NCBI GenBank assembly: GCA_021796375.1
Contig: JAJYJF010000017.1
Location: forward strand, 6,359 to 14,072
Length of the DNA: 7,714 nt
Reading direction: 5' to 3'
DNA from: Chloroflexota bacterium
GTDB taxonomy: Bacteria; Chloroflexota; Anaerolineae; Anaerolineales; Anaerolineaceae
In this document: one piece after another, positions 5,456-7,714 of the stretch
Layout: every line of letters starts with the position of its first letter
Position numbering within the stretch: position 1 is the first letter of the stretch
Made by a program: the position numbers and the translations under genes
Notes under the pieces: model-generated
Seen by the model: the letters and a program-made list of their open reading frames with translations, nothing else
Told to the model about the DNA's origin: nothing
The model's database searches: none

Positions 5456-5599
5456 ATGAGATCAATATTGGCAGATCTTTTCTGCGGGAGTGCATCCGCC
5501 GTTAAAACGCAGCCGCCGGCAGGGCTGGTGGAAGGAGGCGGCGGGCAACCAGATGATTTTGCCATATGGATCGAAGGAAGGAGGCTAAAGAATGGCTGA
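5456..5599 (+). CDS. Possible 47-residue leader peptide, leaderless and overlapping the PAC2 start
   Basis: An open frame of 47 codons begins at ATG 5456, 7 nt after the -10 hexamer TATACT, i.e. about at the predicted transcription start. It ends with TGA at 5597-5599, eight bases into the PAC2 gene. It begins MRSILADLF and ends IEGRRLKNG, with one Cys and no membrane helix or known motif. There is no ribosome site, so it would have to be translated as a leaderless message. The overlap with the PAC2 start would allow translational coupling. The coding evidence is weak: a short frame in GC-rich DNA can be open by chance. Confidence 0.25.
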   Translation: MRSILADLFCGSASAVKTQPPAGLVEGGGGQPDDFAIWIEGRRLKNG

Positions 5600-6521
5600 C
5601 GAACTGGATATCCAGGCAGCGCCGCATTCTTCCGAACTGAACATGATCTTAGGCTGGCGCCAGTGGGCGGACGCAGGCTCGGTTTCTTCCGGCCTGCCCC
5701 AGTATCTTGTCCAGCAGACGAAAGCCCAAAAGATCGGGGCAATCCGTCCGGATGGCTTTTATATTTTCCAGGTCCCTGGGACGCACGACCTCGTCCGGCC
5801 GGTGGTGAAGTTCGAGCAAGGCCTGCCGAAAACGCTGCAAGCATCGCAGAATGAACTGTATTTTGCCGGGAACGACGAGCGCGGGACGGTGATCCTGATC
5901 GGAGACGAACCCCACCTGGATATCGAGCGATACTGCACCGCCATCCTGGATCTGGCGAAACGCTGGAGCGTGCGCAAGATCATCGGCCTGGGGGGCATCT
6001 ACGGGGAGGTCCCATTCGATAAGGAGCGGCTGATCACCGGCATCTACAGCCTGCCGGCGCTGAAGGATGAGATGGTCCGGCTCGCGGTCAGCCTCTCGGA
6101 TTACGAGGGTGGGGCGAGCATCGGTTCCTACCTGTGCAAGCGCGCGGGCGAGATGAGCCTGTCGTACCAGGGATTGTACGCGCTCGTCCCGGCGTATGAA
6201 TTTACCGAAGGAGAGGAAGGGGGCAACTCGCTGCGCCTGGAAAACGATTTCAGCGCCTGGCTTTCGGTGATGCAGAGGCTGAACTACCTCCTCAAGCTGG
6301 ATTTCGACCTGACAGACCTGGAAGCGCGCAGCCGGGAGCTTGTGGAGGTGGTGAACTCCAAGGTGGATGAGGTCGATCAGGCGGCGCCCCAGCTCGGAAT
6401 CCGGGAGACGCTGAACCGCATCTCCAGCTCGTTTACGGAGGTGACGTTCAACCCCCTGGACGAGGTCTGGGAGGAGGAGCTGAAGCGTTTGATGGATAAG
6501 TTCGACCTGGACGATCAATGA
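5592..6521 (+). CDS. PAC2-family protein
   Basis: A 309-residue cytoplasmic protein of the PAC2 family, which is named after eukaryotic proteasome-assembly chaperones; the bacterial members have no firmly known role. Family signs: the N-terminal block GWRQWADAG (21-29), where most members have a G(W)-DAG pattern; LIGDEPHLDIERY (102-114); and the glycine strand IIGLGGIYGEVP (130-141). The C-terminal part (about 250-309) is rich in charged residues and probably helical, with an acidic end. The start is firm: AAGGAGG (5578-5584) lies 7 nt before ATG. It heads a three-gene co-directional set with ArsC (35-nt gap) and a DUF1684-like gene. No proteasome gene is in the window, so a proteasome link is not supported here. 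Confidence 0.85.
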   Translation: MADELDIQAAPHSSELNMILGWRQWADAGSVSSGLPQYLVQQTKAQKIGAIRPDGFYIFQVPGTHDLVRPVVKFEQGLPKTLQASQNELYFAGNDERGTVILIGDEPHLDIERYCTAILDLAKRWSVRKIIGLGGIYGEVPFDKERLITGIYSLPALKDEMVRLAVSLSDYEGGASIGSYLCKRAGEMSLSYQGLYALVPAYEFTEGEEGGNSLRLENDFSAWLSVMQRLNYLLKLDFDLTDLEARSRELVEVVNSKVDEVDQAAPQLGIRETLNRISSSFTEVTFNPLDEVWEEELKRLMDKFDLDDQ

Positions 6522-6556
6522 GACCGCGGGAGATTTGAAAAAGAGAGGGATGCAGA

Positions 6557-7003
6557 ATGGCGCCACCCCACAGGGTTCTATTTTTATGCACCGGGAACTC
6601 CGCCCGCTCCCAGATGGCTGAAGCGATTGTCAACCACCGGATGGCGGATGCGTGGAAGGCTTACTCAGCCGGGACCCACCCCACCGGGTTCGTCCACCCG
6701 CTGGCGATTCGGGCTTTGAAAGAGATCGGGATTGAGCACGCCGGAGAATCGAAATCGGTCGCGAGTTTTCGAGAGATGCCGGTGGACCTGGTCGTCACGG
6801 TTTGCGATTCGGCAGCCGAAGAATGTCCGGTCTGGCTGGGGAAGGGAATGAAAACCCATCTCAACTTTCCGGACCCCGCCGCAGCGCCCGGGACGGAAGA
6901 GGAGCGTCTGGAAGCGTTCCGCTCCACGCGGGATGCGATCGCCGAGCAGATCCCAGAATTGTTAAAGGCGGCGCTGAATTCGAAGAGCGGGTTGTCTCTT
7001 TAA
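6557..7003 (+). CDS. arsC: Arsenate reductase, thioredoxin-coupled low-molecular-weight phosphatase type
   Basis: This type reduces arsenate to arsenite in the cytoplasm using a cysteine cascade re-reduced by thioredoxin. The 148 residues have the usual family length. Seen: the P-loop CTGNSARS with catalytic Cys11 and Arg17 (CX5R), the redox pair Cys83 and Cys90 in VTVCDSAAEECPVW (same 7-residue spacing as Cys82/Cys89 of the staphylococcal enzyme), and the general-acid Asp in NFPDP (Asp106). All three catalytic cysteines are present, which favours arsenate reductase over a plain tyrosine phosphatase. The start is supported by GAGAGGGA (6543-6550) 6 nt upstream. There is no ArsR, ArsB or Acr3 gene nearby; the neighbours are a PAC2-family gene and a DUF1684-like gene, so this is not a classical ars operon. 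Confidence 0.88.
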   Translation: MAPPHRVLFLCTGNSARSQMAEAIVNHRMADAWKAYSAGTHPTGFVHPLAIRALKEIGIEHAGESKSVASFREMPVDLVVTVCDSAAEECPVWLGKGMKTHLNFPDPAAAPGTEEERLEAFRSTRDAIAEQIPELLKAALNSKSGLSL

Positions 7004-7058
7004 TCGATCCCTTGGGGCAGCCTGAGAGGGAACCGGGGGTTGGATGGTGGAGGATGCG

Positions 7059-7586
7059 ATGTCTGAAGAAAACGAGCTGATCCAGTTTCGGGAAGCGAAG
7101 GATACGTTTTTCAAGAAAGACCGGCAGAGCCCGCTCACGCCGGAGCAGCGCAAGACCTTCCAGGGGTTGAAGTATTTCGACGAAAACCCGGCGCTGCGTC
7201 TATACCTGCCGATCGAGGTCTTCTCGGAGAAGGAGCAGATCCAGATGCAGACCTCGACCGGGGATATCCAGACCTATACCCGGATTGGGCGGATCCGGTT
7301 TAAGGTGGACAGCCAGGATGCGCAGCTGACCGTATACGGCGACCGTCACGGCTTCTTTTTACCGTTCGTCGACCAGCTGGCCGGGAAGGAAACCTATGGG
7401 GCGGGACGATACCTCGAACCCGAGGTTCTCGAAGCGGGCCGGATCCGGGTGGATTTCAATCTGGCCTACAACCCGTACTGCGCATACAACGACCTGTATT
7501 CCTGCCCGATCACGCCGTTCGAGAACCGCCTCAAGGTCCCCATCCGGGCAAGAGAGCGGCTGTTTCACGACCCGGAAGCCGGGTAG
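7059..7586 (+). CDS. DUF1684-family protein
   Basis: A 175-residue soluble protein matching the DUF1684 pattern from memory. It has an early KDTFFKKDRQSPLTPEQRKTF segment, then GLKYFDENP (36-44), and the C-terminal signature NPYCAYNDLYSCPITPFENRL (138-158) with Cys141 and Cys149. The biochemical function of the family is unknown to me. ATG 7059 is preferred because GGAGG (7049-7053) lies 5 nt upstream; an in-frame ATG at 7044 would add five residues and has a poorer ribosome site. It lies 55 nt after the arsC stop on the same strand and is probably the last gene of that operon. Inverted repeats overlapping its stop codon (7570-7594) may form its transcript end. Confidence 0.85.
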   Translation: MSEENELIQFREAKDTFFKKDRQSPLTPEQRKTFQGLKYFDENPALRLYLPIEVFSEKEQIQMQTSTGDIQTYTRIGRIRFKVDSQDAQLTVYGDRHGFFLPFVDQLAGKETYGAGRYLEPEVLEAGRIRVDFNLAYNPYCAYNDLYSCPITPFENRLKVPIRARERLFHDPEAG

Positions 7587-7594
7587 CCCTACCC
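7570..7594 (+). terminator. Overlapping small hairpins at the end of the DUF1684 gene
   Basis: ACCCGG/CCGGGT (7570-7575 with 7579-7584, 3-nt loop) and GGGTA/TACCC (7581-7585 with 7590-7594, 4-nt loop) share bases and exclude one another. Neither is followed by a T-run, so a terminator role is uncertain. Confidence 0.3.
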
Positions 7595-7617
7595 GTGAAT
7601 ATCCGCGAAGTCACCCC

Positions 7618-7714
7618 TGTCAACCCAAAGTAGAAATGTCCCCTTTTTGACAAAGTAGAAATGGCCCCTTCAGGAGGGTGGATGCGCCGATAGGGTAGAC
7701 TTGAGCCACTCGTG
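7618..7714. mobile_element. Terminus of an insertion sequence, probably IS21 family (continues beyond window)
   Basis: The sequence starts with TGT at 7618 and carries two copies of an 18-bp repeat, CAAAGTAGAAATGTCCCC at 7626-7643 and the same with one change (T to G) at 7651-7668, spaced 25 bp apart. A TGT/TGA-type end with several internal tandem copies of part of the terminal repeat, which serve as transposase binding sites, is characteristic of IS21-family elements. No transposase reading frame is visible in the remaining ~45 nt, so istA/istB-like genes, if present, lie beyond the right edge. The exact boundary and target duplication cannot be checked here. Confidence 0.6.
7626..7668 (+). 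repeat. Two tandem 18-bp repeats (17/18 identical) inside the IS end
   Basis: CAAAGTAGAAATGKCCCC occurs at 7626-7643 and 7651-7668, with TTTTTGA between the copies. This is the likely transposase-binding repeat array of the insertion sequence. Confidence 0.85.

Larger units (their letters stand above)
5243..5591. other. Intergenic region with hairpin, direct repeat, promoter and structured leader
   Basis: 349 nt lie between the haem-protein gene and the PAC2 gene. The left half (5243-5415) is very GC-rich. It has one clear hairpin (5279-5301), a 9-bp-period direct repeat of CGCCGGAA (5310-5317 and 5319-5326), and no recognisable gene. The right half holds a sigma70-like promoter and about 137 nt of leader. 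Possible leader hairpins are GCAGA/TCTGC (5471-5475 with 5481-5485), the mutually exclusive GCGG/CCGC (5484-5487 with 5496-5499), and GCCGCC/GGCGGC (5512-5517 with 5537-5542). I recognise no known riboswitch class. Confidence 0.7.

Noticed and set aside
4879..5505. Plus-strand frame of 208 codons running from the haem-protein gene into the intergenic region
   Set aside because: Mostly out of frame within the haem-protein gene; Arg/Gly-rich composition typical of a frame shadow in GC-rich DNA.
5649..6566. Minus-strand open frame of 305 codons
   Set aside because: Antisense to the PAC2-family gene; no recognisable domain and no supporting ribosome site.
7044..7058. Alternative upstream start of the DUF1684-like gene
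   Set aside because: GGAGG at 7049-7053 is correctly spaced for ATG 7059; the upstream ATG would add only five residues.
7626..7668. Two tandem repeats as a possible CRISPR fragment
   Set aside because: Only two copies with a 7-nt gap, far too short for spacers; next to a TGT end they fit an insertion-sequence terminus better.

Overview
The window looks like a GC-rich (about 60% by eye) bacterial chromosome. My best guess is a member of the Chloroflexota (Anaerolineae-like). This is inferred from the gene mix: a PAC2-family protein, a DUF1684-like protein, a secreted protein with repeated 'GKLTQAEA' and 'LRSGKSIAQIAKEK' motifs, and an FAD:protein FMN transferase without an export signal. No marker gene is present, so this placement is tentative.

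Left part (1-1659, minus strand): a two-component system. An OmpR/PhoB-type response regulator is followed 9 nt later by a membrane histidine kinase, which runs off the left edge just past its H-box. Centre (1858-5242, plus strand): a divergently transcribed set of envelope and redox genes. In order these are an exported two-repeat protein, a membrane-anchored Gln-rich coiled-coil protein, a short membrane-anchored Pro-rich protein, an ApbE-family FAD:protein FMN transferase, and a six-helix ferric-reductase-like haem protein. The last four are tightly packed, with stop/start overlaps of 1, 1 and 35 nt. The intergenic region between regulator and redox genes has a GTCAT-type direct repeat with an 11-bp period in front of each divergent promoter. 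In both cases the repeat ends exactly 10 bp upstream of a -10 hexamer, as expected for activation by a PhoB/OmpR-type regulator. The simplest reading is an envelope-stress or redox sensing system that controls itself and a flavin/haem extracytoplasmic electron-transfer module. No classical FMN-binding domain is encoded here. The exported protein does end in an SGAS tetrapeptide that resembles the flavinylation motif recognised by ApbE enzymes.

Right part (5592-7586, plus strand): a probable second operon with a PAC2-family protein, a thioredoxin-type arsenate reductase (ArsC) and a DUF1684-like protein. It is preceded by a sigma70-like promoter and a structured region that could encode a 47-residue leaderless peptide overlapping the PAC2 start. 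The last ~97 nt look like the terminus of an insertion sequence, probably IS21 family: TGT end plus two tandem 18-bp internal repeats. No tRNA, rRNA or CRISPR array was seen.
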